Positions 23,493 to 31,963 of a stretch of DNA of 61,307 nt are shown in pieces. Where the stretch lies: contig JAWXCB010000018.1 of assembly GCA_034440455.1 (NCBI GenBank), positions 1 to 61,307 of the forward strand. The letters are read 5' to 3'. Made by a program: the position numbers and the translations under genes. Position 1 is the stretch's first letter, and the number at the start of each line of letters is the position of its first letter. The DNA comes from JAWXCB01 sp034440455. Its GTDB lineage: Bacteria > Bacteroidota > Bacteroidia > Chitinophagales > CAIOSU01. The notes under the pieces were generated by a model. That model worked only from the letters and a program-made list of their open reading frames with translations, was not told where the DNA came from and made no database searches.

Positions 23493-24419
23493 ATGAGCCT
23501 ACTTGTTGTCGGAACCGTTGCCTTTGATGCTATTGAAACGCCTTTTGGAAAGACTGACCGCATTGTGGGCGGAGCCGCTACTTATATCAGTTGGGCGGCA
23601 TCCTATTTTACGAAGGAGATTAACCTCGTTTCCGTGATTGGCGATGATTTTCCGAAGGAGGAAATTGAAGCCCTTCAAAAGCAGGGAGTAGGCACGGAAG
23701 GTCTTCAGGTTAAGACTGGTCAGAAATCGTTTTTCTGGTCGGGCAAGTATCATCTTGATATGAACACGCGCACAACGCTTGCCACTGAATTAAATGTTTT
23801 AGCAGATTTTGACCCTGTTGTGCCGGAACAATGCAAAACCAGCGATTTCCTGATGCTTGGCAATCTTACTCCGCAGGTACAGATGCGCGTGATTGAGCAA
23901 ATGAAAAAAAGACCGCGCCTGATTGTGCTTGATACGATGAACTTTTGGATGGATACGCAGCGCGAGGCTTTGGATAAGGTGATAAAAATGGTGGATGTGC
24001 TTACGATTAATGATGAAGAAGCGCGTCAGCTTTCGCAGGAAGGCAGCTTAGTGAAAGCCGCGCGAAAGATTTTAAAAATGGGTCCTCGCTATTTAGTGAT
24101 TAAGAAAGGAGAAAACGGAGCGTTACTGTTTCATGAAAATGAAGTGTTTTTCGCTCCGGCAATTCCTTTAGAAGAAGTGTACGACCCGACTGGTGCCGGA
24201 GACACGTTTGCCGGAGGTTTCATCGGACATGTGGCTGCTACAAAAGATATTTCATTTGACAACATGAAGCGCGGCATCATCTTCGGGTCTGCGCTTGCTT
24301 CGTTCTGCGTGGAAAAATTTGGAATTGAGCGGATTAAAAATGTTTCCCGCGAAGATTTAGATGAGCGTGTGCAGGAGTTTATTGACCTCGTACAGTTTGA
24401 TATTTCACTGGAAGACTGA
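23493..24419 (+). CDS. PfkB-family sugar kinase
   Basis: 308 residues, ATG at 23493. Ribokinase-type fold: N-terminal GTVAFDAIETPFG and VGGAATYISWAAS (substrate side), SVIGDDFP, and the C-terminal ATP/anion-hole motif DPTGAGDTFAGGF at about 227-239, whose Asp is the catalytic base. GVGTEGLQV matches the family. Length is normal. The substrate (ribose, fructose, adenosine and similar) cannot be told from motifs. No sugar pathway gene is adjacent. Confidence 0.9.
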   Translation: MSLLVVGTVAFDAIETPFGKTDRIVGGAATYISWAASYFTKEINLVSVIGDDFPKEEIEALQKQGVGTEGLQVKTGQKSFFWSGKYHLDMNTRTTLATELNVLADFDPVVPEQCKTSDFLMLGNLTPQVQMRVIEQMKKRPRLIVLDTMNFWMDTQREALDKVIKMVDVLTINDEEARQLSQEGSLVKAARKILKMGPRYLVIKKGENGALLFHENEVFFAPAIPLEEVYDPTGAGDTFAGGFIGHVAATKDISFDNMKRGIIFGSALASFCVEKFGIERIKNVSREDLDERVQEFIDLVQFDISLED

Positions 24420-24451
24420 TTTTATAGTCCGTTCTAAATAAAAGCAATAAT

Positions 24452-24492
24452 GTCCGGACTCCCTCTTCCGCCTTAGGCGGAGCGGGGTGAGG
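24452..24492. repeat. GC-rich palindromic repeat, family B, intergenic copy
   Basis: GTCCGGACTCCCTCTTCCGCC...GGCGGAGCGGGGTGAGGC, the reverse orientation of the copies at 1596 and 8581. It fills the gap between the convergent kinase and cytochrome b5-like genes. Confidence 0.7.
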
Positions 24493-24494
24493 CA

Positions 24495-24728
24495 CTAAAT
24501 CAACTTCCCTATCACCTTTACTCTTTTGAACACATCCTCCGTATGCGGAGCATCAGGTAGTTCGTCTGTTAAGTCTTGCCCCGCCCAATGTTCATAGTGT
24601 TTTCCATCGCGCCACAGGCGGCTTGGAGTAGCATCGTAAATAATTCCTTTGTACGCAATCCAGATTTCAGGCTTGTCCTGCCCGTTGCGTAGCGCGAGTT
24701 GTGATTTGGTATAGGTAGGTAAGTCCAC
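24495..24728 (-). CDS. Cytochrome b5-like heme-binding protein
   Basis: 77 residues, GTG start at 24728. The fold pattern of short bacterial cytochrome b5 / steroid-binding domains is visible: YTKSQLALRNGQDKPEIWIAYKGIIYDATPS, then LWRDGKHYEHWAGQDLTDEL and APHTEDVFKR. The His residues in GKHYEHWAG and in APH are the probable heme ligands. No membrane anchor, so soluble. Located 34 bases from asd on the same strand and possibly co-transcribed. Confidence 0.8.
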   Translation of the reverse strand: MDLPTYTKSQLALRNGQDKPEIWIAYKGIIYDATPSRLWRDGKHYEHWAGQDLTDELPDAPHTEDVFKRVKVIGKLI

Positions 24729-24762
24729 AGACGACAGTCAACAGAATAATAAATATGCCAAA

Positions 24763-25791
24763 TCAACTGTGAGCGGTGGTTGCTTGACCGAGCACCTTCG
24801 CCCCCAGCATCCCTTTTTGTACAAGGTACTCTGCAATCTGAACAGCATTTGTTGCAGCTCCTTTGCGCAGGTTGTCGGAAACCACCCACATATTCAGCGT
24901 GTTCGGCTGCGATTCATCTCTGCGTAGTCTTCCAACAAATACTTCATCGCGCTCGTGTGCGTCTTTCGGCATTGGGTATTTCAGATTTTTCACATCATCA
25001 GTCAATACAACTCCGGGCGAAGCAGCAAGCATTTTCTTTACTTCATCCAAATCGAAATCGTTTTCAAATTCTACATTAACAGATTCGGAGTGTCCGCCAA
25101 TTACCGGAATGCGAACGGTTGTTGAGGTAACACGAATCGAATTATCGCGCATGATTTTGCGCGTTTCGTTCACCATCTTCATTTCCTCTTTCGTGTAGCC
25201 GTTTTCCAAAAACACATCAATATGTGGAATAGCATTCATGTCAATCGTATAGGCATACGCCATTTCGCCCTGCACACCTTTGCGTTCATTCATTAATTGG
25301 TCAACGGCTTTTTTGCCGGTACCCGTTACTGATTGGTAAGTGGAAACAACAATCCTTTTGATTTTATATTTTTTGTGCAATGGGTTCAGCGCTACCACCA
25401 TTTGAATGGTGGAGCAATTCGGGTTAGCAATAATCTTGTCGTTTACAGTGAGAGCATCTGCATTCACTTCGGGTACCACGAGCGGAATATTCGGCTCCAT
25501 GCGCCAGTAAGATGAATTGTCCACTACGAAAGTTCCGACAGCCGCAAACTTTGGCGCCCATTCTTTTGATGGTCCTGAGCCTGCCGAAAAAATTGCGAGA
25601 TGTGGTTTCGCAGCCACTGCATCCTCCATACTCACTAATTCAAACTCCTTTCCCTTAAACGTAATTTTCTTTCCAACTGATTTTGCTGAAGCAACGGGAA
25701 TCAATTCTGACACCGGAAAATTCCTTTCGGCTAATACCTGTAACATCTTGCTGCCCACAAGCCCTGTGGCTCCTACAACTGCGACACGCAT
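24763..25791 (-). CDS. asd: Aspartate-semialdehyde dehydrogenase
   Basis: 342 residues from the ATG at 25791, where the protein begins with the NADP-binding strand MRVAVVGATGLVGSKML; a longer frame adds 35 unrelated residues. Reduces aspartyl phosphate to aspartate semialdehyde for lysine, threonine, methionine and diaminopimelate. Motifs: SAGSGPSKEWAPKFAAVGTFVVDNSS, PEVNADAL, catalytic Cys in IANPNCSTIQMVVAL, STYQSVTGTGKKAVDQL, and RIPVIGGHSESVNVEF with an active-site His. Full length. Confidence 0.96.
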   Translation of the reverse strand: MRVAVVGATGLVGSKMLQVLAERNFPVSELIPVASAKSVGKKITFKGKEFELVSMEDAVAAKPHLAIFSAGSGPSKEWAPKFAAVGTFVVDNSSYWRMEPNIPLVVPEVNADALTVNDKIIANPNCSTIQMVVALNPLHKKYKIKRIVVSTYQSVTGTGKKAVDQLMNERKGVQGEMAYAYTIDMNAIPHIDVFLENGYTKEEMKMVNETRKIMRDNSIRVTSTTVRIPVIGGHSESVNVEFENDFDLDEVKKMLAASPGVVLTDDVKNLKYPMPKDAHERDEVFVGRLRRDESQPNTLNMWVVSDNLRKGAATNAVQIAEYLVQKGMLGAKVLGQATTAHS

Positions 25792-25835
25792 GAGATTTAA
25801 TTTTCGGGCAAATTTAGGTTTATTATTTTTAGCCC

Positions 25836-28463
25836 ATGCAGCGCTTCGCATCCCGAATTCTTCTTTGCACGATTCTGTTAATTCCGTTTTTTGCACAGGC
25901 GCAATTCACCGACAAATTTGATGATGGCGACTTCACAAGCAATCCTGCATGGTCAGGCGATGCCAGTGAATTTGTGATTGAAAATATTTTTGGCGATAAT
26001 CAGTTGCGCTCTAACTCAACGGTTGCTTCTTCTAATTTCTATCTCTCTGTTCCAAGCGCGTTAGTGAATGATTGTCAATGGGAGTTTTTTGTGAATCTTG
26101 CTTTCAATACTTCGGGGGCGAATTATGTTGATGTTTATCTGATTTCTGATTCTGCAAATCTCAAAGTGTCAAACAACAAGGGCTATTTCGTGCGCATCGG
26201 CAACACACCTGACGAAATTTCGCTTTACAAAAAAACCGGAGGCGTTTCAACCAAAATTATTGACGGCACTGATGGCGTTACAAATAGCTCCAACAATGTT
26301 TTGAAAATCAAAGTAACCCGCGATTCAACGAACCTGTGGAGATTGGAGCGCGACATTACCGGTGGCGGAATCAACTTTGTTACAGAGGGAACTGTGACAG
26401 ATGCAGATGTCTTGAGCAGCGGTTATTTCGGAATTTTCATCCAGCAATCAACGGCTTCTTTTTTTCAAAAACATTACTTCGATGATTTTTATGCAGGAGC
26501 AATTGTCGGGGACACTATTGCACCTTCCGTCAATGCGATTACTGTCGTTTCAAATACGTTGCTTGATATTTTCTTCACTGAGCCGGTTGAAAAAAATTCA
26601 GCAGAAACCAGCTCAAACTATTCTGTCAACAACGGCATCGGTAATCCTCTGTCTGCCGCGCGAGATGGAATAGATAGCAGCATCGTGCATCTCACCTTCG
26701 CAACCGTATTTCAAAATGGAATTACGAATACAATTACGGTTTCAAATGTGGCAGACATTGCGGGCAATGCGCTTGTATCTGCGTCAGAAGATTTTCTTTA
26801 TTTCGATGCCGACACTTCGGAGTTGTATGATGTAATCGTCACAGAAATTTTCGCTGACCCTGAACCACAGGTTGGTTTGCCCGTTGTGGAATTTGTGGAA
26901 CTGCATAACCGAAGCACAAAAGTGTTTGATTTAAGCGGATGGATTTTTTCTGATGCAAGTTCTTCTGAATCGCTTGATTTTTATATTCTTCTGCCGGGTG
27001 AATATATGATTCTTTGCCCGATAGATGATACTGCTGCATTCATCGCATTTGGAAATGTGCTGGGGCTTGGTTCATTTCCTTCGTTGAATAATTCGGGAGA
27101 TGCGTTGTTTCTAAAAAATCAATCGGGAGAAATAATCCATTCAGTCAGTTATTCGGATGCGTGGTATCGTGATGCATTGAAAAAAGACGGAGGCTGGAGT
27201 TTGGAAATGCTCGACACAGATTATCCGTGCAGCGGTGCGGAAAATTGGAAAGCCTCCAATAATGTAGCGGGCGGCACTCCCGGAAAAATCAATTCCGAGA
27301 ATGGCGCTAACCCTGATGAAACTTCTCCTGCATTGAATTATGCACTTGTGCAAGACAGCCTGCATCTGACGCTTGTTTTTGATGAAGCGCTTGACGTTGC
27401 ATCCGCGCAACCACAGAACTTTTCAATTGACAATGGTATCGTAATTGATTCTGCAACATTTACAAACGAAGCTTTAAACGAGATAAAACTCACGCTTGCT
27501 TCGGCTTTGCAACAAAATGCTATTTATACGATAACTGCAACCGCTGTTGCCGATTGTTCAGGAAACAGCATTGGTGTGAATGACTCCGCGCAATTCGGCT
27601 TATCGGAAACGCCTGATAGTTTTGATATTGTTATCAATGAAATTCTTTCAAACCCCGTTTCGGGCGGCAGTGATTTTATTGAGTTGTATAACCGCTCGCA
27701 GAAAATCATTGACCTGCGCGACATTTACATTGCGAGCATAGATGAAGAAACGGGTGACACCAATGCGGTAATCATTTCAGCCGGCTATTTATTGTTACCG
27801 GGAAATTATGTTGCGCTCACCGAAAATCCGCAGCAAATCATCGCGCAATATTTTACGCCAAATCAAAAAGGCGTACTTGAAGTTGCGGGGATGCCTTCCT
27901 TTGATGATGATGAAGATATTGTCACGCTGTTCAACCGGCTGAATAATAACAGCGTGATTGATGCCGTCCATTATTTTGACGATTGGCACTTTGCCTTGAT
28001 TGATGATTTGAATGGAGTTTCGCTTGAGCGCATCAATTATAATGAAGCAAGCCAAAATAAAAATAACTGGCATTCAGCAGCATCTACAGTTGGCTATGCA
28101 ACGCCTGCATATCAGAATTCGCAGTTTGGAGAAAGTCTTTCTTCAACGTCTGCTATCACGCTTGACCCGAAAACATTTTCTCCAAATAATGACGGCTATC
28201 AGGATATACTCAACATTCACTATCAACTCGACCAGCCCGGCTATGTAGCAACCATCACAGTGTATGATGCTGACGGCAGAAAAATTCGCGAGGTGGCAAG
28301 CAACAGGCTGCTTGATGCTGAAGGCAGCATTACGTGGGATGGCATCAATGACGATGGCGAAAAAGCCCGCATCGGTATTTACATCGTAATCGTTGAGTTG
28401 TTTAACCTCGCGGGCGATGTAGAGAAATTTAAAGAGGTGTGCGTGGTGGCGGGGAAGATTTAA
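25836..28463 (+). CDS. Large secreted protein with two lamin-tail domains and a FlgD/CHU_C-like end
   Basis: 875 residues, ATG at 25836. Signal peptide about 1-22 (ending FFAQAQ). A lectin-like beta region follows, then an SbsA-type Ig-like segment at about 228-325 (TLLDIFFTEPVEKNSAETSSNY). Lamin-tail domain 1 starts at about 331 (VIVTEIFADPEP, VEFVELHNRS, FDLSGWIFSD) and domain 2 at about 595 (IVINEILSNP, FIELYNRS). From about 781 comes FSPNNDGYQDIL and a final Ig-like fold (ITWDGINDDGEKARIGIYIV), a T9SS-linked surface end. The role is probably adhesive or structural. Confidence 0.88.
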   Translation: MQRFASRILLCTILLIPFFAQAQFTDKFDDGDFTSNPAWSGDASEFVIENIFGDNQLRSNSTVASSNFYLSVPSALVNDCQWEFFVNLAFNTSGANYVDVYLISDSANLKVSNNKGYFVRIGNTPDEISLYKKTGGVSTKIIDGTDGVTNSSNNVLKIKVTRDSTNLWRLERDITGGGINFVTEGTVTDADVLSSGYFGIFIQQSTASFFQKHYFDDFYAGAIVGDTIAPSVNAITVVSNTLLDIFFTEPVEKNSAETSSNYSVNNGIGNPLSAARDGIDSSIVHLTFATVFQNGITNTITVSNVADIAGNALVSASEDFLYFDADTSELYDVIVTEIFADPEPQVGLPVVEFVELHNRSTKVFDLSGWIFSDASSSESLDFYILLPGEYMILCPIDDTAAFIAFGNVLGLGSFPSLNNSGDALFLKNQSGEIIHSVSYSDAWYRDALKKDGGWSLEMLDTDYPCSGAENWKASNNVAGGTPGKINSENGANPDETSPALNYALVQDSLHLTLVFDEALDVASAQPQNFSIDNGIVIDSATFTNEALNEIKLTLASALQQNAIYTITATAVADCSGNSIGVNDSAQFGLSETPDSFDIVINEILSNPVSGGSDFIELYNRSQKIIDLRDIYIASIDEETGDTNAVIISAGYLLLPGNYVALTENPQQIIAQYFTPNQKGVLEVAGMPSFDDDEDIVTLFNRLNNNSVIDAVHYFDDWHFALIDDLNGVSLERINYNEASQNKNNWHSAASTVGYATPAYQNSQFGESLSSTSAITLDPKTFSPNNDGYQDILNIHYQLDQPGYVATITVYDADGRKIREVASNRLLDAEGSITWDGINDDGEKARIGIYIVIVELFNLAGDVEKFKEVCVVAGKI

Positions 28464-28473
28464 GTGCTTGCCC

Positions 28474-28845
28474 TCAGAGAATTTTTACAGGATACAACTT
28501 GATATGTTCATCGCCAGTGATGATTGTTAAATCTTCAACAATTGCCTGACAAACAAGAATTCTGCCAAAAGGGTCGCGGTGATTGAATTTCAATTCCGAC
28601 AAATGAATGAGATGCTCGAAAGTCAAGGGGAGAATATCAATTTTATTGCCGGTGAGCGCTGTTGAAAGCCTATTGAATTCAACATGAAGTTGCAATTTTT
28701 TCAAACTGAGTTTGAGAGCGATTTCCCACACCGATGCGATACAGACAAAACAATTGTTGTCGAGATTTTTAATTGCCTCTCTTGACTTCTTTGGTAGTTT
28801 AACGCTACCGTTTAAAAACTAAAGCAACGCATGGGACAAGATGTA
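28474..28845 (-). pseudogene. Decayed VapC-type PIN-domain toxin
   Basis: The C-terminal 85 residues are intact in frame and clearly PIN-like: ASVWEIALKLSLKKLQL, LPLTFEHLIHLSELKFNHRDPFGRILVCQAIVEDLTIITGDEHI. Reading further upstream in the same frame gives NGSVKLPKKSREAIKNLDNN and then YILSHALL-stop-FLNG. Family proteins start like YLLDTHALLWFLNG, so the Trp codon is now TAG (28819-28821), the catalytic Asp-Thr is replaced by one Ser, and no start codon is present. Without the first catalytic Asp it cannot be active. No partner antitoxin lies upstream on this strand. Confidence 0.7.
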
Positions 28846-28958
28846 AAGTAAATGTTTTGTTTACTTTATTAAAAGTACAAATTCGCATACACTCTTTGTT
28901 TCCCTCCATTCATCAGCAAGGAGTAAGGTTGTCTGGCATTTTTTCTACCTTTGAAAAT

Positions 28959-29204
28959 ATGAAAACGCCAGACATCAACGCTTCAATCATAAACGGTTAC
29001 CTGCAAATGCTGGATAACCTCAGCCCTGACCTTAAACTCGACCTGATTTCCAAACTAACGCAATCGGTTAAGACGGACATGAAGGCAAAAAAGTCTGCTT
29101 TCAAAAAAGCGTTTGGGGAGTTTGTTTCAAAAAAATCGGCAGAAGAAATCATTGAGGAAATCCGTAGCAGTAGAACCTTCAATCGTCAAATTGAATCGTT
29201 TTGA
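28959..29204 (+). CDS. VapB-like antitoxin (orphaned)
   Basis: 81 residues from the ATG at 28959; a TACCTTTG box at 28946-28953 directly precedes it. All-helical and charged (LSPDLKLDLISKLTQSVKTDMKAKKSAFKKAFGEF, SAEEIIEEIRSSRTFNRQIESF), the pattern of Bacteroidota antitoxins encoded before PIN toxins. Its stop overlaps the start of a PIN-domain gene that survives only as 25 codons, so it now has no functional partner here. Confidence 0.65.
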   Translation: MKTPDINASIINGYLQMLDNLSPDLKLDLISKLTQSVKTDMKAKKSAFKKAFGEFVSKKSAEEIIEEIRSSRTFNRQIESF

Positions 29205-29278
29205 AGAAGTATCTGATTGACACCAACACTTGCATTTACTACATTAAGGGCATACAATTAGAGGACTGGACAAAGTAA
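29201..29278 (+). pseudogene. 5' remnant of a PIN-domain toxin
   Basis: TTG start at 29201 overlapping the antitoxin stop. The 25 residues KKYLIDTNTCIYYIKGIQLEDW match the first strand of VapC toxins with the catalytic Asp (YLIDTN), then the frame ends at TAA 29276-29278. About 100 further residues expected for the family are missing, and nothing similar follows before the M16 gene; 29279-29398 contains no recognisable gene. Confidence 0.65.
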
Positions 29279-29398
29279 CACGGACACACAGCCTGACACG
29301 CAATGCACTTGATGGCAGACACGTTAAGCAAAGTGCCCCAGCGTCCCGAATCCCTCAAATAGCCCTAATTTTACGCCTCCAAAAATTCCCGCAACTGC

Positions 29399-30646
29399 AT
29401 GGTCTTGTTTGAAAAATTTACGCTTGCAAATGGCATGCGCGTTATCGTGCATGAAGACCATTACACCCCGATGGCGGTGTTGAATATTCTCTATGATGTG
29501 GGTGCGCGCGATGAGCAGGAGGACAAAACGGGTTTCGCGCACCTCTTTGAGCATTTGATGTTTGGCGGCAGCAAGAACGCTCCCAACTTTGATGAGCCGC
29601 TGCAACGCGCGGGAGGTGAAAGCAACGCCTTCACGAGCAACGACATTACCAACTATTACGACATCCTGCCTTCTTACAATATCGAAACCGCCTTCTGGCT
29701 CGAAAGCGACCGTATGAGTGCGCTCAATATTAATTCCGCAAGCCTTGAGGTGCAGCGCAAAGTAGTGAGCGAAGAATTCAAGGAGCATTACCTGAACCAG
29801 CCTTATGGCGATGTATGGCACAAACTGAGTAGTCTCGCCTTTAAGGTACATCCTTACAAGTGGCCTACCATTGGCTTGGATTTGTCGCACATTGAGCAGG
29901 CGAAGTTGCAGGACGTGAGCAATTTTTTTCAGAATTATTATAACCCCGCGAATGCCATTCTGGTTTTGGGAGGGAACATCACTGTGCCGCAGGCAAAGGA
30001 ACTGACAGAGAAATGGTTTGGAAAAATTCCGGCAGGAAAAAAAGCGGAAAAGAATTTTCCGAAAGAACCTGCTCAAAAAGAAAAGCGAAAATTGGAAGTG
30101 CAGGCTGAAGTGCCGCTGAATGCGTTTTTCAAAACATGGCACATGGGCACGCGCGACTCGCGCAATTTTTATGTGATGGATATTGTGAGCGATATTTTAT
30201 CGGAAGGCAGTTCATCGCGGCTGTATCAAAGTTTGGTGAAAACGAAAAAGCTGTTCAGTGATATTGACGCTTCCGTGACAGGCAGTTTTGATGAAGGCTT
30301 GTTTATGGTAGAAGGCAGGCTGCTTGACAACGTAACGATGGAGCAGGCGGAAGCAGCCATTCAAGAAGAATTGGAAGCGATAAAATCAACTCCGGTGCAG
30401 GCGTATGAATTGCAAAAAGTGAAAAACAAAGTGGAGTCAACACATACGTTTGCGGAAGTGAATTTATTGAGCCGCGTCACGCATCTTGCTTACTTTGAAT
30501 TGCTGGGCGATGCAAACAGAATCAATTCTGAAATCAACAATTTTCTAAGCGTGACGGAGGAAGAAATCATGCAGGAATCGAAAAAGATTTTGACAGAAGA
30601 CAATTCATCGGTGATTTATTATTACTCAAAAAACAAACAATCTTGA
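29399..30646 (+). CDS. M16-family zinc peptidase, catalytic partner
   Basis: 415 residues, ATG at 29399. The N-terminus FTLANGMRVIVHED and the zinc motif HLFEH at 48-52 (inverted HxxEH), with the later Glu in the family position, mark an active M16 (insulinase/processing-peptidase) protein. No signal peptide is visible. The following gene is a second M16 protein lacking the zinc motif, and the two overlap by 4 bases. Such heterodimers degrade peptides, with the second subunit forming half of the chamber. Confidence 0.93.
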   Translation: MVLFEKFTLANGMRVIVHEDHYTPMAVLNILYDVGARDEQEDKTGFAHLFEHLMFGGSKNAPNFDEPLQRAGGESNAFTSNDITNYYDILPSYNIETAFWLESDRMSALNINSASLEVQRKVVSEEFKEHYLNQPYGDVWHKLSSLAFKVHPYKWPTIGLDLSHIEQAKLQDVSNFFQNYYNPANAILVLGGNITVPQAKELTEKWFGKIPAGKKAEKNFPKEPAQKEKRKLEVQAEVPLNAFFKTWHMGTRDSRNFYVMDIVSDILSEGSSSRLYQSLVKTKKLFSDIDASVTGSFDEGLFMVEGRLLDNVTMEQAEAAIQEELEAIKSTPVQAYELQKVKNKVESTHTFAEVNLLSRVTHLAYFELLGDANRINSEINNFLSVTEEEIMQESKKILTEDNSSVIYYYSKNKQS

Positions 30647-31926
30647 GCAGCGAAGCACTTGACCGTACAGTACGCCCCGCCATCCGCAGGATTGAAAAGC
30701 TCGCTATCAAACCCGCTGAAAAAACTTTTCTCCCGAATGGAATCCCGCTTTACCTTATTAACCAGGGTAGTCAGGATGTGTGCAGCATTGAATTTAATTT
30801 TCGCGCAGGCAAATGGATGCAGGAACAAAAGCTCGCAGCGCGTTTCACGAATCGCATGTTGCGCGAGGGAACCAAGAGTTACAACTCAAAGGAGATTTCC
30901 GAAAAAATGGATTTTTACGGAGCAGCCATCCGCGCACAAACGGGTTCCGACCACGCTTCTATCATGCTCAATTCGGTTAATAAGCATTTGAAGGAAATCC
31001 TGCCGGTGTTTGCGGAAATCGTGCGCGAGCCGGTGTTTCCAAAATCGGAGTTGGAAGTGATTTCCACCAATAGCCGCGAACGCCTGAAACTGAATAAAAC
31101 CAAGCATGATTATTTAGCAGGAAGAAAAATCGCTTCTGTGCTGTTTGGCGAAAATCATCCCTACGGTTACGAATCGAAAGAAGAAGATTATGACAACGTA
31201 ACGCCTGAGGTGTTGAAGAATTTTTATTCTACTCACTACAATGCGGGCAACTGCTTCATGATTATTTCCGGAAAAATCGAGGATGGCACAATGGCGCTGA
31301 TTGAAAAATATTTCGGAGATAAAAGCTGGGTAAAGCCCGTGCCAGCCGAGCCGCAGCGCATCGTTGCTCCTTCACCGGAGTTGAAGCACCGCATGAAACT
31401 GGAGCGCTCTGTGCAATCCGCCATCAGAGTTGGGAAACGATTGTTCAATAAAACGCATCCTGATTTTCAGAAAATGCAAGTGCTGAATACAGTGCTTGGA
31501 GGTTACTTTGGTTCGCGCCTCATGTCGAATATCCGCGAGGATAAGGGGTTTAGCTATGGTATTAATTCGGGCTTGGCTTCTTTAGTGCATGAAGGATATT
31601 TTTACATAAGCACTGAAGTGGGGTACGAGGTGACGCAGGATGCGCTGAAAGAAATTTATAAGGAAATCAACCTGCTGCGCGAGAAGTTAATACCGGAAGA
31701 TGAAATGGAATTGGTGCGCAATTATTTTGCGGGGAAAATTCTTTCAGGCGTTGACGGACCCTTTAAACTGGCGGATTTCTACGCAGGCTTGCTTATTTAC
31801 GGATTGGATATTGACTATGCACATCAGTTGCTTGAAACGGTGAAGGCGGTTACAAGCAAAGAACTGCGAGACCTTGCAAATCAATATTTAAATACTGAAG
31901 AAATGGTTGAAGTCGTTGTAGGATAA
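30643..31926 (+). CDS. M16-family peptidase, non-catalytic partner
   Basis: 427 residues, TTG start at 30643 inside the TTGA overlap with the upstream stop; the next Met is too far inside the conserved domain to be the start. The domain order matches M16 (FLPNGIPLYLIN, FRAGKWMQEQKLAARFTNRMLREGT), but where the zinc motif should be the sequence reads RFTNRM, so it cannot bind zinc. The C-terminal half contains GGYFGSRLMSNIREDKGFSYGI, the conserved Arg/Tyr region that contacts substrate in the heterodimer. Confidence 0.93.
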   Translation: MSSEALDRTVRPAIRRIEKLAIKPAEKTFLPNGIPLYLINQGSQDVCSIEFNFRAGKWMQEQKLAARFTNRMLREGTKSYNSKEISEKMDFYGAAIRAQTGSDHASIMLNSVNKHLKEILPVFAEIVREPVFPKSELEVISTNSRERLKLNKTKHDYLAGRKIASVLFGENHPYGYESKEEDYDNVTPEVLKNFYSTHYNAGNCFMIISGKIEDGTMALIEKYFGDKSWVKPVPAEPQRIVAPSPELKHRMKLERSVQSAIRVGKRLFNKTHPDFQKMQVLNTVLGGYFGSRLMSNIREDKGFSYGINSGLASLVHEGYFYISTEVGYEVTQDALKEIYKEINLLREKLIPEDEMELVRNYFAGKILSGVDGPFKLADFYAGLLIYGLDIDYAHQLLETVKAVTSKELRDLANQYLNTEEMVEVVVG

Positions 31927-31963
31927 ACTCAATTCGTTGATTCGATAATTTGCTGATGTGCTA

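Noticed and set aside
24763..25896. Longer reading of asd with 35 extra N-terminal residues
   Set aside because: The Rossmann strand of the family starts right at the Met encoded at 25791, and the extension overlaps the divergent gene starting at 25836.
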